Assembly (NCBI GenBank): GCA_020721255.1
Contig: DYND01000009.1
Coordinates: forward strand, 1 to 55,167
From: Chlorobium chlorochromatii
GTDB lineage: Bacteria; Bacteroidota; Chlorobiia; Chlorobiales; Chlorobiaceae
DNA: 55,167 bases
Direction of reading: 5' to 3'
The notes beneath the pieces were generated by a model. It was not told the origin of the DNA. It made no database searches and saw nothing but the letters and a program-made list of their open reading frames with translations. Of this stretch, positions 1-8,713 are shown piece by piece; within the stretch, counting starts at the first letter, position 1; each line of letters opens with the position of its first letter. The translations under genes and the position numbers were made by a program.

Positions 1-70
1 AGCTGTATCCCTGCCGCTCAAACAACTTGATGGCAAACGCTTCGATGGCAGATTCGGTGATTCCGGCCAT
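1..70 (-). CDS. hsdR: Type I restriction endonuclease subunit R, N-terminal end (partial)
   Basis: The minus strand opens with ATG at 70-68 and stays open to the window edge for 23 codons, reading MAGITESAIEAFAIKLFERQ and then GYS. The T-E-S-A-I-E start followed by an 'LFERQGY'-type segment is typical of HsdR N-termini, the part preceding the PD-(D/E)XK nuclease domain. It follows hsdM and hsdS on the same strand, so it would supply the translocase/nuclease subunit that cuts unmodified DNA. A RAYT transposase gene lies between hsdS and this gene. Only the first residues are visible, so intactness cannot be judged. Confidence 0.75.
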   Translation of the reverse strand, partial: MAGITESAIEAFAIKLFERQGYS

Positions 71-72
71 TA

Positions 73-654
73 CTAATAGTTTTGAACAGATGGATTGAAT
101 GTATCATTCTCCCATTTCAGGGGATTATGAATAATATATTCTGCTATGGCTTGATATGATTTATCATTGCGAATAATATGGTCGTAAAAACGTGGTTGCC
201 ATGTAAAATCGAAACCCAAACGATGTGTATGTTTTGATACAGCAGATTTATATGAACCAATAATAGATGAAATGGTGTTTTTGCCCTGATTCTGAAACCG
301 TTTTTCTCCGATGGATTGGTTTGATTGTGTAATGGTTTTTTGTAGAGACAACGCATGCGTTGTCTCTACGGGATCATTATCATTTCCGGTCAATATTAAT
401 ATTCCATGCAGATGATTTGGCATTACCACAAATACATCCAATGTGACAAATGGAAAATGGTTAAATGTTTCTAACCAGCAATTATGAGCAATTTCACCAA
501 TAGCCGAATATTTCATTTTTCCATAGAGTATATCACCAAAATAACATTGTCTCCCATTCGTGCAAATGGTTACAAAATATGAACCATTCCACCCATAAGC
601 CCAAGATTGAAGGCGAGCGGATGGTATACGATATGTATTTCGAAATTTGCACAT
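73..654 (-). CDS. REP-associated tyrosine transposase (RAYT, Y1/HUH family)
   Basis: A 193-residue single-domain HUH nuclease of the type that binds and nicks REP-like palindromes. The metal-binding HLH motif is at residues 81-83 (in MPNHLHGIL), and the likely catalytic tyrosine is Tyr173 in AEYIIHNP near the C-terminus, the usual RAYT layout and length. The gene sits between hsdS and hsdR; its stop at 73 is two bases from the hsdR start codon, so it is probably co-transcribed with the restriction operon. Residues 96-105 are encoded by a 28-bp perfect palindrome (342-369) that also occurs outside the gene at 788-815. RAYTs are usually domesticated single-copy genes; whether this one is active cannot be told. 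Confidence 0.88.
   Translation of the reverse strand: MCKFRNTYRIPSARLQSWAYGWNGSYFVTICTNGRQCYFGDILYGKMKYSAIGEIAHNCWLETFNHFPFVTLDVFVVMPNHLHGILILTGNDNDPVETTHALSLQKTITQSNQSIGEKRFQNQGKNTISSIIGSYKSAVSKHTHRLGFDFTWQPRFYDHIIRNDKSYQAIAEYIIHNPLKWENDTFNPSVQNY
342..369. repeat. 28-bp perfect palindrome inside the RAYT gene
   Basis: Each 14-base arm (GTAGAGACAACGCA) is exactly mirrored. An identical copy lies at 788-815 and a degenerate one at 8605-8632. Read in the RAYT frame it encodes V-E-T-T-H-A-L-S-L plus the first base of Q, without breaking the frame. It has the form of a REP-type target of the gene that contains it. Confidence 0.85.
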
Positions 655-728
655 AGATTCCGATTTTTGTTAGGGATCCTGTCGGGTTAACAGTTAACCT
701 CTAAAATATTCAATGCATTGACCTTACC

Positions 729-748
729 GATGCCAATCTGATAATATT
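729..748. repeat. Direct repeat, copy 1 (GATRCCAATCYGATAATATT)
   Basis: A 20-base sequence repeated at 859-878 with two transitions, 130 bp apart. The two copies bracket the 28-bp palindrome at 788-815, between the RAYT start and the hsdS stop. Together these resemble the borders of a small RAYT-mobilised unit. Confidence 0.7.
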
Positions 749-787
749 TTAATTCATTTTTCAAAGATCACCATTGATCGACGAACC

Positions 788-815
788 GTAGAGACAACGC
801 ATGCGTTGTCTCTAC
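788..815. repeat. 28-bp perfect palindrome, intergenic copy
   Basis: Identical to the palindrome inside the RAYT gene (342-369). It lies in the 225-bp gap between RAYT and hsdS and would form a 14-bp hairpin in RNA, so it could also attenuate transcription between hsdS and the downstream genes. Confidence 0.85.
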
Positions 816-858
816 AGAACCACGATTCATAACATATATGCAACATGTTGATATTCCT

Positions 859-878
859 GATACCAATCCGATAATATT
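859..878. repeat. Direct repeat, copy 2 (GATRCCAATCYGATAATATT)
   Basis: Second copy of the 20-base repeat at 729-748, ending two bases before the hsdS stop codon (880-882). Confidence 0.7.
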
Positions 879-879
879 A

Positions 880-2070
880 TTACGCATCCACCCTGACTTC
901 GCCGCTCATCAGTTTTGGAAGAAGGGTGTCACGGAGTTTTTCAAGAGACTTGATCTGCTTGGCATTTGCAATCTGTCTGTCCAGTATTGGTGCCATGATT
1001 TTGGTCATCTCCTTGAGTTCATGCTCTGAAGGAACAATGACCATAGCCGCATCCAGATCACCTCTTTTTATATGCCCCATCGTGGTTGCATGAGCAGAAG
1101 AGATTGATATAAATTCCGCCAAATGATGCTTACACCACATCAGATAAAACCATTTCGGAAAATCAGCAGATATAACCTTGAACAAGTGCTGGTTCAATAC
1201 ACACCGTTCGCCATCCCATACCTTGACCATAAGGGACGCCGACCAAGCAAAAATTACATCTCCGAATTCAACAACGGACGCTGGTTTAACTCTACTCGTT
1301 GCCCAATCTGATAACTCGGTTATTCCACTGCTTAATTCTTTGATTTTGAGTACAGGCAGTTTTTCAATTCCATTCTGAGGAGGATATTTCTGACAAGCTA
1401 AACCGTTCAGAAAATCGGCAATACTACTCAAAGGTCTTTCCTCCCACTCCTTCTGCGCTTCTTCGATAAACCACTGGCGAAAGAGGGTTTCGGCCATGGA
1501 TTCGAGGGTTTTATTCTGGCGATGCAGCAGATCGATTTTGTCGTCAAGGCTGCTAAGGATGTTAGCAATGGCGTTTTGTTCGGGAAGGGTAGGAAGAGTG
1601 ATCTTCATTTTCCGTTGATCAGCTAAATTAACGTAATCGGCCATATCTGTCTGACCTTTAACGGCTTCAACTTGTTCAAGGAACTCCTTGTGATGCATCC
1701 AGAAATAAAGAAAACGCGGCAAAACTTTTTTATTATTCAAGCTACGCCAGAAACAAAGCTGTGGAGAATAAATAAACTGAACAGTTCTTTGTGATACATA
1801 AGCTATACGGCCAACACTACCTTTTGAGGTGAAAACAGTATCACCTGCCATACTTACTTTATCTCCAACAATATTTTTATAATGAAGAGGAAGACAATCT
1901 GCATCATCAAAATGAAACCCAGCATTTATATTTCCTGCTCGTGCAAAAGGAAGTCCATCAGCAACAAGCTCATCGTTTTTAGCTCGATAACCATCGCCGA
2001 TCTTGAGGATTTCATCCTTAATTAACTGAGCCGTAGTTGTCTTATGCCACCCACTCAAACCCTCACCCAT
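880..2070 (-). CDS. hsdS: Type I restriction-modification specificity subunit S
   Basis: 396 residues with the usual HsdS plan: a first target-recognition domain (about residues 1-145, starting GWHKTTTAQL), a conserved helical spacer (ITLPTLPEQNAIANILSSLD, about 155-200), a second recognition domain (about 215-350), and a C-terminal conserved helix ending LRDTLLPKLMSGEVRV. It sets the DNA sequence recognised by the HsdM methylase and HsdR nuclease. The ATG at 2070 overlaps the end of the upstream remnant ORF by 16 bases, which suggests translational coupling. Full length with no frameshift seen. The recognition sequence cannot be read from the protein. Confidence 0.93.
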   Translation of the reverse strand: MGEGLSGWHKTTTAQLIKDEILKIGDGYRAKNDELVADGLPFARAGNINAGFHFDDADCLPLHYKNIVGDKVSMAGDTVFTSKGSVGRIAYVSQRTVQFIYSPQLCFWRSLNNKKVLPRFLYFWMHHKEFLEQVEAVKGQTDMADYVNLADQRKMKITLPTLPEQNAIANILSSLDDKIDLLHRQNKTLESMAETLFRQWFIEEAQKEWEERPLSSIADFLNGLACQKYPPQNGIEKLPVLKIKELSSGITELSDWATSRVKPASVVEFGDVIFAWSASLMVKVWDGERCVLNQHLFKVISADFPKWFYLMWCKHHLAEFISISSAHATTMGHIKRGDLDAAMVIVPSEHELKEMTKIMAPILDRQIANAKQIKSLEKLRDTLLPKLMSGEVRVDA

Positions 2071-2321
2071 CGATCCTCCCTAATTCCGCAATTATTTACC
2101 AAGGGTATTTGGGCAACAGCCTGTTGCCCAAATAGAGAGTTTTCAAATTGGGCAGCAGCCTGCTGCACAATTGCGGGTTTATCCAATTGCGAAACAGCTT
2201 GTTGCGCAATTGCTGACTGACCTGATTGCGCAGCAGCTTGCTTCGCAATTGCATTTGTCCCGGTCAAGAACCAATACCACTGGCGCATCAGCTCCAAATT
2301 TCTGCGGCAAACCCATTTCAT
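2055..2321 (-). pseudogene. Repeat-rich remnant ORF between hsdM and hsdS (DUF1016/YhcG-like fragment)
   Basis: 88 codons. Residues 1-20 ([17 protein letters not shown]) resemble the N-terminal helical part of DUF1016 (YhcG-type PD-(D/E)XK) proteins, which often sit in type I restriction loci. The rest consists of four 13-residue repeats of the type AIAQQAVSQL, then a short tail. The nuclease domain is absent, so this looks like the stump of a lost DUF1016 gene kept open by a 39-bp repeat. Its ATG overlaps the hsdM stop (ATGA at 2318-2321) and its end overlaps hsdS, so it may serve to pass ribosomes from hsdM to hsdS. The DUF1016 assignment is from memory of the family and is moderate at best. 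Confidence 0.55.
2107..2250. repeat. Four tandem 39-bp units, each with a ~27-bp palindrome
   Basis: Palindromes of the form ATTTGGGCAACAG-C-CTGTTGCCCAAAT are centred at 2120, 2159, 2198 and 2237, exactly 39 bp apart. Unit 1 is perfect with 13-base arms; the others carry a few arm mismatches. 39 bp is 13 codons, so changes in copy number would keep the reading frame. The array lies in the hsdM-hsdS junction. Confidence 0.85.
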
Positions 2322-3862
2322 ACCTTCACCCTCGCCAGATTCTCAGCAATTGCCTTGTTCAGCGCAGCCTCTTCCACCAACTGAGCCTCAAACTCAGCCT
2401 TCAGAGCAGCAAAGCGTTCAGCAAAATCAAAGTCATCCTCTTCCTCTGCAAGACCAACATAGCGACCCGGTGTAAGCACATAATCGAGCTCTTGCACTCG
2501 TTCCAACAGTACGGATGCACAAAAGCCTTTTACATCCTCATACGCACCTTCGCCGGTTCGCCAGTCGTGATAGGTTTTGGCTATGAGATCAATGTCATCA
2601 CCTGAAAGTTCACGGGTACGGCGGTTGATAAGGTGACCCAGATTACGCGCATCGACAAAGAGAATTTCGTTCTTTCGCGGGTGCCCGTTGTTCCGTGCCC
2701 GGTTCAAAAACCAGAGCGCGGCAGGAATCTGGGTGTTCAGAAAGAGCTTGGCCGGCAGGTTGACAACACAGTCAATCAGGTTTCCATCGGCTATCATGGA
2801 TTTACGGATATCCCCTTCGCCGCTGCTTTTACTGGTAAGTGCTCCTTTGGCAAGCACAACCCCGGCAATACCGTTCGGCGCAAGGTGAAAAATGAAGTGC
2901 TGCAACCATGCAAAGTTGGCATTGCCTGCTGGCGGAATACCGTACTTCCATCGGCCATCACTACGGAGCTTGTCACCGCTCCAGTCGCTGTCATTAAAAG
3001 GAGGATTCGCAATAACGTAATCAGCTTTAAGGTCTTTATGGGCATCGTTGAGAAAGGAGCCTTCGTTGTTCCATTTCACCTGTGAGCTGTCGATACCTCG
3101 AATGGCAAGGTTGATCTTTGCCAAGCGCCAGGTGGTCTGGTTGCTCTCCTGACCGTAGATTGAAATATCCTTCACTCGGCCTTGATGCTCAGTGATAAAT
3201 CGCTCCGATTGCACAAACATACCGCCGGAACCACAGCAGGAATCCAAAACCCTTCCTTTGTAAGGCTCAAGCATGGACACAAGCAGTTCAACAATGCTGC
3301 GCGGAGTATAAAACTGCCCGCCCTGCTTGCCTTCGGCGAGAGCAAATTCTCCGAGAAAGTATTCAAACACGTGACCGAGCACGTCGCGGCTCCGCGACTT
3401 GGCATCACCGAGGGCGATATTGCTCATAAGGTCAATCAAACCTCCAAGGCTTGCGGGATCGAGGTTTTGGCGTGCATAAACTTTAGGTAGAACACCCTTG
3501 AGCAGGGGATTTTCCTTTTCGATAATATCCATTGCCTCATCAACAAGGATGCCAATATCCGACTGGCGAGCATTTGTCAATAAAAAAGACCAGCGAGCTT
3601 GCTGAGGCACAAAGAAAATATTTTCCCCGTTGTACTCATCCTTATCTTCAGGATCAGCTCCGGCATACTCCCCTTCGCCTGCCTGAAGTTTGGTGTACAT
3701 CTCCTCAAAAGAGTCAGAGATGTATTTGAGAAACATCAGACCGAGCACAACATGCTTGTATTCAGCGGCGTCAATATTTTTACGCAACTTGTCAGCGGCT
3801 TTCCAAAGCTGCTTTTCTATCGGCTCTTCTTTTATCTCTTTTGGCGCTTTTGTTTGTGCCAT
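2318..3862 (-). CDS. hsdM: Type I restriction-modification DNA methyltransferase subunit M
   Basis: N6-adenine methyltransferase of a type I system. Visible parts: the N-terminal HsdM helical domain ([20 protein letters not shown]), the [13 protein letters not shown] segment, the SAM-binding motif DSCCGSGGM near residue 207, and the catalytic NPPF motif ([12 protein letters not shown]) near residue 285. I prefer the start MAQTKAPKE at 3862, preceded by AAGAG; the frame is open further upstream to 3907, but that extension ([11 protein letters not shown]) does not look conserved. It modifies the host sites specified by HsdS and is the first gene of the minus-strand operon hsdM - remnant ORF - hsdS - RAYT - hsdR. 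About 514 residues, normal length. Confidence 0.94.
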   Translation of the reverse strand: MAQTKAPKEIKEEPIEKQLWKAADKLRKNIDAAEYKHVVLGLMFLKYISDSFEEMYTKLQAGEGEYAGADPEDKDEYNGENIFFVPQQARWSFLLTNARQSDIGILVDEAMDIIEKENPLLKGVLPKVYARQNLDPASLGGLIDLMSNIALGDAKSRSRDVLGHVFEYFLGEFALAEGKQGGQFYTPRSIVELLVSMLEPYKGRVLDSCCGSGGMFVQSERFITEHQGRVKDISIYGQESNQTTWRLAKINLAIRGIDSSQVKWNNEGSFLNDAHKDLKADYVIANPPFNDSDWSGDKLRSDGRWKYGIPPAGNANFAWLQHFIFHLAPNGIAGVVLAKGALTSKSSGEGDIRKSMIADGNLIDCVVNLPAKLFLNTQIPAALWFLNRARNNGHPRKNEILFVDARNLGHLINRRTRELSGDDIDLIAKTYHDWRTGEGAYEDVKGFCASVLLERVQELDYVLTPGRYVGLAEEEDDFDFAERFAALKAEFEAQLVEEAALNKAIAENLARVKV

Positions 3863-3914
3863 ACTCTTGTTGTTGAAATATTGATTATGGTGAGAATTGC
3901 ACCGCACTCCCCCA

Positions 3915-4853
3915 TCACTCCACCTTCATCACCCAATACGACTCGCCGTTATGCTCAACACAGTTAAAACGACCAGACGCAAACAGCTCCTGCAAAACAT
4001 CATCTGCCTTACCGCTCCCTGCGGGAAAACAATCAGCAATGGCTTTATGCAATTCGCGCTGCTGCACCGGATGGCGAGAAACAATAGCAGTAATAGCTTC
4101 GAGCTTGTCGGTAGCGTTGCGAAGATCCATGTTCCCTTTAAGGGGATTGACAACCGTTGCAACCTCTGAAAGAATGGCAATAGCACGTTCAAGACGCTCC
4201 GGCACAGGAAGCTGCACCTCCTTCTCCGGCGCTGGACGCGTGGGAAGAACAAGATGCACCATATCAGGGTTAATTTGCCGGATAACAGCAGCAAGATCAT
4301 GCAGTGCAGCATCAGAATCGTTAATACCCTGAAGCAGCATCACTTCAATCCAGAGTCGCCCGCAATATTCATGACGAAAAGCCACTAATCCATCAACATG
4401 CTGCTGAAAGGTAAGTCCTGATGCCGGGCGGCAAATCAAATCGTGCAATGCAGCAGAACCGGCATTGAGCGACGGAAGCACCGCATCGGCAAGCAGCAAC
4501 TCTTGGCGAACCTCAGTGCGATAAAGCAGCGAGCCGTTAGTAATAACTGCGACAGGAGTGGTCGTGAGCTTTTTCACCTCGGCAAGAAGCCAGCCAATTC
4601 CCTTATAAAGCATTGTTTCACCGGAACCAACAAAGGTAATCCAGTCAAGAGGCTGTTGCAGTGCAAGCGTCTGGCGAATTTCGTCGAGAATCTCTTCACG
4701 CGGAAAAAACTCCTTCGGTGAGATTACATACTCTTTTGTTCTGCCAAGCTGGCAATAAATGCAGTTCCAGGTACAGCTTTTTGGCGGAAGCAAATCCACA
4801 CCAAGCGACTGACCTAAACGTTTTGAAGAGATCGGGCCAAAAACGTATTTCAT
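3915..4853 (-). CDS. Radical SAM protein (COG0731-type), PucC-gene partner
   Basis: About 312 residues. The radical-SAM cysteine triad CTWNCIYC is at residues 27-34 from the chosen start [14 protein letters not shown], a start block characteristic of COG0731 radical SAM proteins. A SAM-binding TFVGSGE segment follows near residue 78, and the C-terminal part is probably a small winged-helix-like domain. It should bind a 4Fe-4S cluster and cleave SAM; the substrate is unknown. ATG 4853 is favoured because AAGGG lies about 8 bases upstream and the MFS gene stops only four bases before it, suggesting one transcript. A longer start at 4880 would overlap the transporter. Confidence 0.85.
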   Translation of the reverse strand: MKYVFGPISSKRLGQSLGVDLLPPKSCTWNCIYCQLGRTKEYVISPKEFFPREEILDEIRQTLALQQPLDWITFVGSGETMLYKGIGWLLAEVKKLTTTPVAVITNGSLLYRTEVRQELLLADAVLPSLNAGSAALHDLICRPASGLTFQQHVDGLVAFRHEYCGRLWIEVMLLQGINDSDAALHDLAAVIRQINPDMVHLVLPTRPAPEKEVQLPVPERLERAIAILSEVATVVNPLKGNMDLRNATDKLEAITAIVSRHPVQQRELHKAIADCFPAGSGKADDVLQELFASGRFNCVEHNGESYWVMKVE

Positions 4854-4857
4854 AGAA

Positions 4858-6204
4858 TTACCCTTTATTGGCAAGCGCAAGCTCTGCCATTTTCGCCTCG
4901 CTTTCTACCTCAAATGCCTCCTTCGAGACATGCGAAATCATCAAACTTGCAATAGTAAAAGCGATGATTTCCATCACAAAAATCGAAACATACGCCCAAA
5001 CATACTCACCTGTAACATGATACACCACATCAATAATAATTCCAGCACCAAGATGGCCAATAAAAATGGCAAGACTCTGCGCTGTACCCCAAAGCCCGAT
5101 ATACACACCACTACGACCGGCGGTCATCGACATCATCATCGAAATATTTGCCACGCTCGACGCGCCTAAGCCAATACCCGTAACCACAAGTGCCATGCGC
5201 AAAAACTGCACATCGCGAATAAATGCTGCGGCAATCAACAAACCGAACCCTGCAATACAGAAAAGGTTGCCAAGTAAAGCACCTCGCTTCTGCCCAATCC
5301 GACCAAGCAGAAAACCAGTGATAAGCATCAAGAGAAGTTGCGTACCACCCATGGTTGGTCTGAAAAGTTTGGTGGTAGTGCCGACAGACATGCCAAACAC
5401 GTGAGCTCCAAACGGATCCATAACAATTTCATTGGCAAAAAGGGCAAAGATCGAAATGAAGATATACGAAGCAAAAAAGAGGGTTTTTGGTGATGATGAG
5501 AGAAGCTGGAGCGATTGCGCAAAAGAGAGCGCATGTTTGCCCTTTCCCTCTTTCACCTCAGCATTGCGCTGCTCAACACCCACCACTGCGACAAGCCCAA
5601 TACCAAGCGCAATAAGCCCGCCAACTTCAGCAACAGTAATAAGGCGCTCAGGTGTAAACACATCAAGAAAAGAGCCAACAATTCTGGTGGATACAATGGT
5701 AGTAAGCACCATCAGCGTCCAGCTTGCACCGGTCACTTTGCCGATATTATCCTCCCCAACCGTATCGGCAAGCAGGGCATAATAGGCCGTTGTGGCAACC
5801 TGAAGACCAAAACCGAAAACGAGAAAAATAAGCGAAAGCTTCAGCAGACCAATATCAGTAAAAATGGCTGGAAAAAGAGCTGACAACTCTGCGCCACCAA
5901 CCTGCACTTCGTATGCTGCGGCCGGCGCCAACATAAAGGAGAAAACACAGCAGAGCAATCCAAGCAGAATATAAGGCGTCCGCTTGAGCCCGAATATCTG
6001 CGAGCGATCCGACATGTTGCCCGCCCAAACCTTGACACCAAAAATCGCCAGCAGCTCTTTCAGGCTTATTAAACCAAAGACAATGGTAGCAGAAATACGC
6101 AGCTCAGTAGTCATAACACGGTTCAGAGTGTCGAGCAGAAAGCCAAGCATAATGCCAAATCCCATCTGAAAAAGAGAGAGGCGAATCAGATTAAGTTTTT
6201 TCAT
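4858..6204 (-). CDS. PucC/LhaA-family MFS transporter of the photosynthetic apparatus
   Basis: About 448 residues with twelve predicted membrane segments. Residues 1-60 (NLIRLSLFQMGFGIMLGFLLD, then LNRVM) match the start of the PucC family, also called BCH family, MFS proteins that act in bacteriochlorophyll or light-harvesting complex assembly in phototrophs. Green sulfur bacteria carry several paralogues. The substrate is not established; pigment or pigment-protein handling is inferred from the family. The start MKKLNLIRL (6204) fits the family better than the open extension to 6222. It is followed directly by the radical SAM gene. Confidence 0.85.
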   Translation of the reverse strand: MKKLNLIRLSLFQMGFGIMLGFLLDTLNRVMTTELRISATIVFGLISLKELLAIFGVKVWAGNMSDRSQIFGLKRTPYILLGLLCCVFSFMLAPAAAYEVQVGGAELSALFPAIFTDIGLLKLSLIFLVFGFGLQVATTAYYALLADTVGEDNIGKVTGASWTLMVLTTIVSTRIVGSFLDVFTPERLITVAEVGGLIALGIGLVAVVGVEQRNAEVKEGKGKHALSFAQSLQLLSSSPKTLFFASYIFISIFALFANEIVMDPFGAHVFGMSVGTTTKLFRPTMGGTQLLLMLITGFLLGRIGQKRGALLGNLFCIAGFGLLIAAAFIRDVQFLRMALVVTGIGLGASSVANISMMMSMTAGRSGVYIGLWGTAQSLAIFIGHLGAGIIIDVVYHVTGEYVWAYVSIFVMEIIAFTIASLMISHVSKEAFEVESEAKMAELALANKG

Positions 6205-6297
6205 AACAATGAAGCTAAACATGGAGTGGTTATCGGTCAGAGTAGATGCTCAACATGGTGAGCAAACAGAGTGGGAAATATAAGAAAAAAGCGTCCA

Positions 6298-8502
6298 TCA
6301 TTGCTGGAGCGGTTCGCCTGAAAGAAGAGCAGCAAGACCTGTCAATCGTTGAGATGAGCGTTTATTGCTAACCGCAGTTACAAGCGCTTTAGGATCACCA
6401 ATAACCATTACCAGCTTTTTCGCTCTGGTTACCGCAGTGTAGATAAGGTTACGTTCAAGCATGGAGAAATGCTGCATAGCGAGTGGTATAACAACCGCAG
6501 GATACTCAGAGCCTTGACTTTTATGGATGGTAATGGCATACGCGAGCGCAATCTCCTCAAGCTCCCCGAATTCATAGAGCACCTCACGCCCATCATACAG
6601 CACACTCACCGTGCTCTCCTCTTCATCCACCACCGCAATGCGCCCGATATCGCCATTAAACACCTCTTTATCATAATTATTCACCATCTGAATTATCCGG
6701 TCGCCCTCAGCATAAGTGGTTTCGTACCGCACAATTTTTCGAGCAGCATTGGGGTTCAACCGCTCTTGCAGCAGGGTATTGAGCGCTTTAGTGCCAAGCG
6801 CACCTTTGTTCATGGGAGTCAGCACCTGAATATCGCGAAGTGGATCCAGACCAAAACGGTCGGGAATACGGTCAGCCACCACGCGCAGCAACATGCGCTG
6901 AATATCCGTTGCACTCCCGGCAGAAACCACGTAAAAATCGGAAAGGTCAGCACCTGATTGATGCGAGGGAATTGAGAACTCACCACGGTTGATACGGTGC
7001 GCATTAACAATAATCATGGAACTTTCCGCTTGTCGAAAAATCTCCGTCAAACGCACCACGGGCAGCACGCCGGAATTAATCATATCAGCAAGCACAAAGC
7101 CCGGACCAACCGGCGGAAGCTGGTCAACGTCGCCCGCAAAAATGAGCGCTGAACGGCTGGAAATTGCCGCCAAAAGACGGTTCATCAACACCACATCAAT
7201 CATCGAGGCCTCATCAACAATCACCAAGTCAGCTTCAAGCGGATACGACGTGCCGCGCCTGAAATCGCGGAGAAAGGGGTCGAATTCGAGCAGTCGATGG
7301 ATGGTTTTCGCCTCCATGCCGGTTGCCTCAGAGAGGCGCTTTGCAGCCCTGCCTGTCGGAGCACAGAGCAGAACATTGAGCGCTGCTGCAGACTCAAGAA
7401 TTGTAAGTATCGTTTTAATAATCGTGGTTTTACCAACGCCAGGACCGCCCGTAATCACCAGGAACTTGCTCGAAAGCGCAAGCGCTACGGCACTGCGTTG
7501 CGACTCTGAAAGTTCAATCCCCGACTCCTTCTCTGCTTGAGGAATCACCGCATTCGGTTTAAGCACACCCCACGGTAAAATGCCACCCATAATACGCTGA
7601 ATGCTTTTGGCAACGCCCACCTCTGCACGAAAGAGCGAAACAAGGTAGCAATGCTTTTCACCCTCATCCTCAACGGAAACAATAGTCCCTATAGATATCT
7701 CTTGCCGAAGCGCTTCCTGTACAACCTCGTCTGGAATGTTCAGCAACCGTTTGCAAGCAGCAAGCAACATCGATTCGGGCACACGGCAATGCCCCTCCAA
7801 CGAAAGCTCATGCAGCGTATAACCAATCCCCGCACGCGCACGCAGTGGTGAATCATTGGCAATACCTATGTTACGGGCAATCTGGTCGGCGCTCTTGAAG
7901 CCAATGCCCGGAATATCCAGAATCAGCCGATAGGGATTAGCACTCACAATCGCAAGGGCATCATCACCATAGGTACGGTAAATCCGCACCGTCCGCGCCG
8001 TGCTCACTCCATGCGATTGAAGAAAAAGCATGATTTTTTTGACCGCCTTCTGCTCCGCCCAGCCAGCCGCAATCTGCTGCAACCGCTTCTTGCCAATGCC
8101 CGGCAGCTCAAGCAGCGTTTCAGGAGAATCCTCAATAATCGTGAAAACCTCCATACCATAAGCCCGCACAAGCAGCTTTGCCAAATGCGGACCAATCCCC
8201 TTTACCATGCCCGAAGAGAGATATTTGGTGATACCATCCAGCGTATCAGGCGGAATTACCGCAAGATGCGTCGCCTTGAACTGAATGCCCCACGTCTTAT
8301 CATTGTGCCAGCAGCCAACCGCCTCAATATGTTGACCCGCATTGACCGCCGCAACGCATCCCACAACCGTAGCCGATTCACGCTCACCATTGCGGCTTAG
8401 GCGAAGCACCGTAAAGCCGGACGATTCGCTGAAAAAGCTCACCTTATCAACAACGCCGGTAATGCGCTCCTCGCCGACCGAGAAGGTAGAACTCTCACTC
8501 AT
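6298..8502 (-). CDS. recD2: RecD2-type ATP-dependent DNA helicase
   Basis: 734 residues, a superfamily 1B 5'-3' helicase. The N-terminal OB-like region (1-85) is followed by helix-hairpin-helix motifs near residues 100-106, 134-140 and 198-203, which mark RecD2 rather than RecBCD RecD. The ATPase core has Walker A GGPGVGKT (352-359), DEASM near 425 and the C-terminal motif AYAITIHKSQGSEYPAVVIP. RecD2 acts in DNA repair and replication-fork processing independently of RecBC. It stands alone on the minus strand, with a 76-base gap before the PucC-like gene. Confidence 0.95.
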   Translation of the reverse strand: MSESSTFSVGEERITGVVDKVSFFSESSGFTVLRLSRNGERESATVVGCVAAVNAGQHIEAVGCWHNDKTWGIQFKATHLAVIPPDTLDGITKYLSSGMVKGIGPHLAKLLVRAYGMEVFTIIEDSPETLLELPGIGKKRLQQIAAGWAEQKAVKKIMLFLQSHGVSTARTVRIYRTYGDDALAIVSANPYRLILDIPGIGFKSADQIARNIGIANDSPLRARAGIGYTLHELSLEGHCRVPESMLLAACKRLLNIPDEVVQEALRQEISIGTIVSVEDEGEKHCYLVSLFRAEVGVAKSIQRIMGGILPWGVLKPNAVIPQAEKESGIELSESQRSAVALALSSKFLVITGGPGVGKTTIIKTILTILESAAALNVLLCAPTGRAAKRLSEATGMEAKTIHRLLEFDPFLRDFRRGTSYPLEADLVIVDEASMIDVVLMNRLLAAISSRSALIFAGDVDQLPPVGPGFVLADMINSGVLPVVRLTEIFRQAESSMIIVNAHRINRGEFSIPSHQSGADLSDFYVVSAGSATDIQRMLLRVVADRIPDRFGLDPLRDIQVLTPMNKGALGTKALNTLLQERLNPNAARKIVRYETTYAEGDRIIQMVNNYDKEVFNGDIGRIAVVDEEESTVSVLYDGREVLYEFGELEEIALAYAITIHKSQGSEYPAVVIPLAMQHFSMLERNLIYTAVTRAKKLVMVIGDPKALVTAVSNKRSSQRLTGLAALLSGEPLQQ

Positions 8503-8604
8503 GAATAGTGCTTTAGTTGCATGATAAGGTTTACGGCTTCATCGGTGAGAATAATCTTTCATTGCAGAAATATAAACCTTTCCAATGAACAACCACCTCG
8601 CTCC

Positions 8605-8632
8605 GTAAAGACGCGAAGCATCCTGTCTCTAC
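8605..8632. repeat. Degenerate 28-bp REP-like palindrome
   Basis: Same length and ends (GTAAAGACGCG...CCTGTCTCTAC) as the RAYT-associated palindrome at 342-369, but with decayed arms. It lies in the 211-bp gap upstream of recD2. A second small hairpin, GCCCT-GAA-AGGGC, lies at 8658-8670. Confidence 0.65.
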
Positions 8633-8713
8633 AAATTTTCATGATCACAACTCTTCAGCCCTGAAAGGGCGATATCCGTCAGCATTGGAGTATGCGAACA
8701 ATTCATTGCATCA

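Noticed and set aside
2107..2250. CRISPR array at the palindromic repeats
   Set aside because: The 39-bp units have spacers of about 12 bp that are themselves similar, and the whole is coding; no cas genes nearby.
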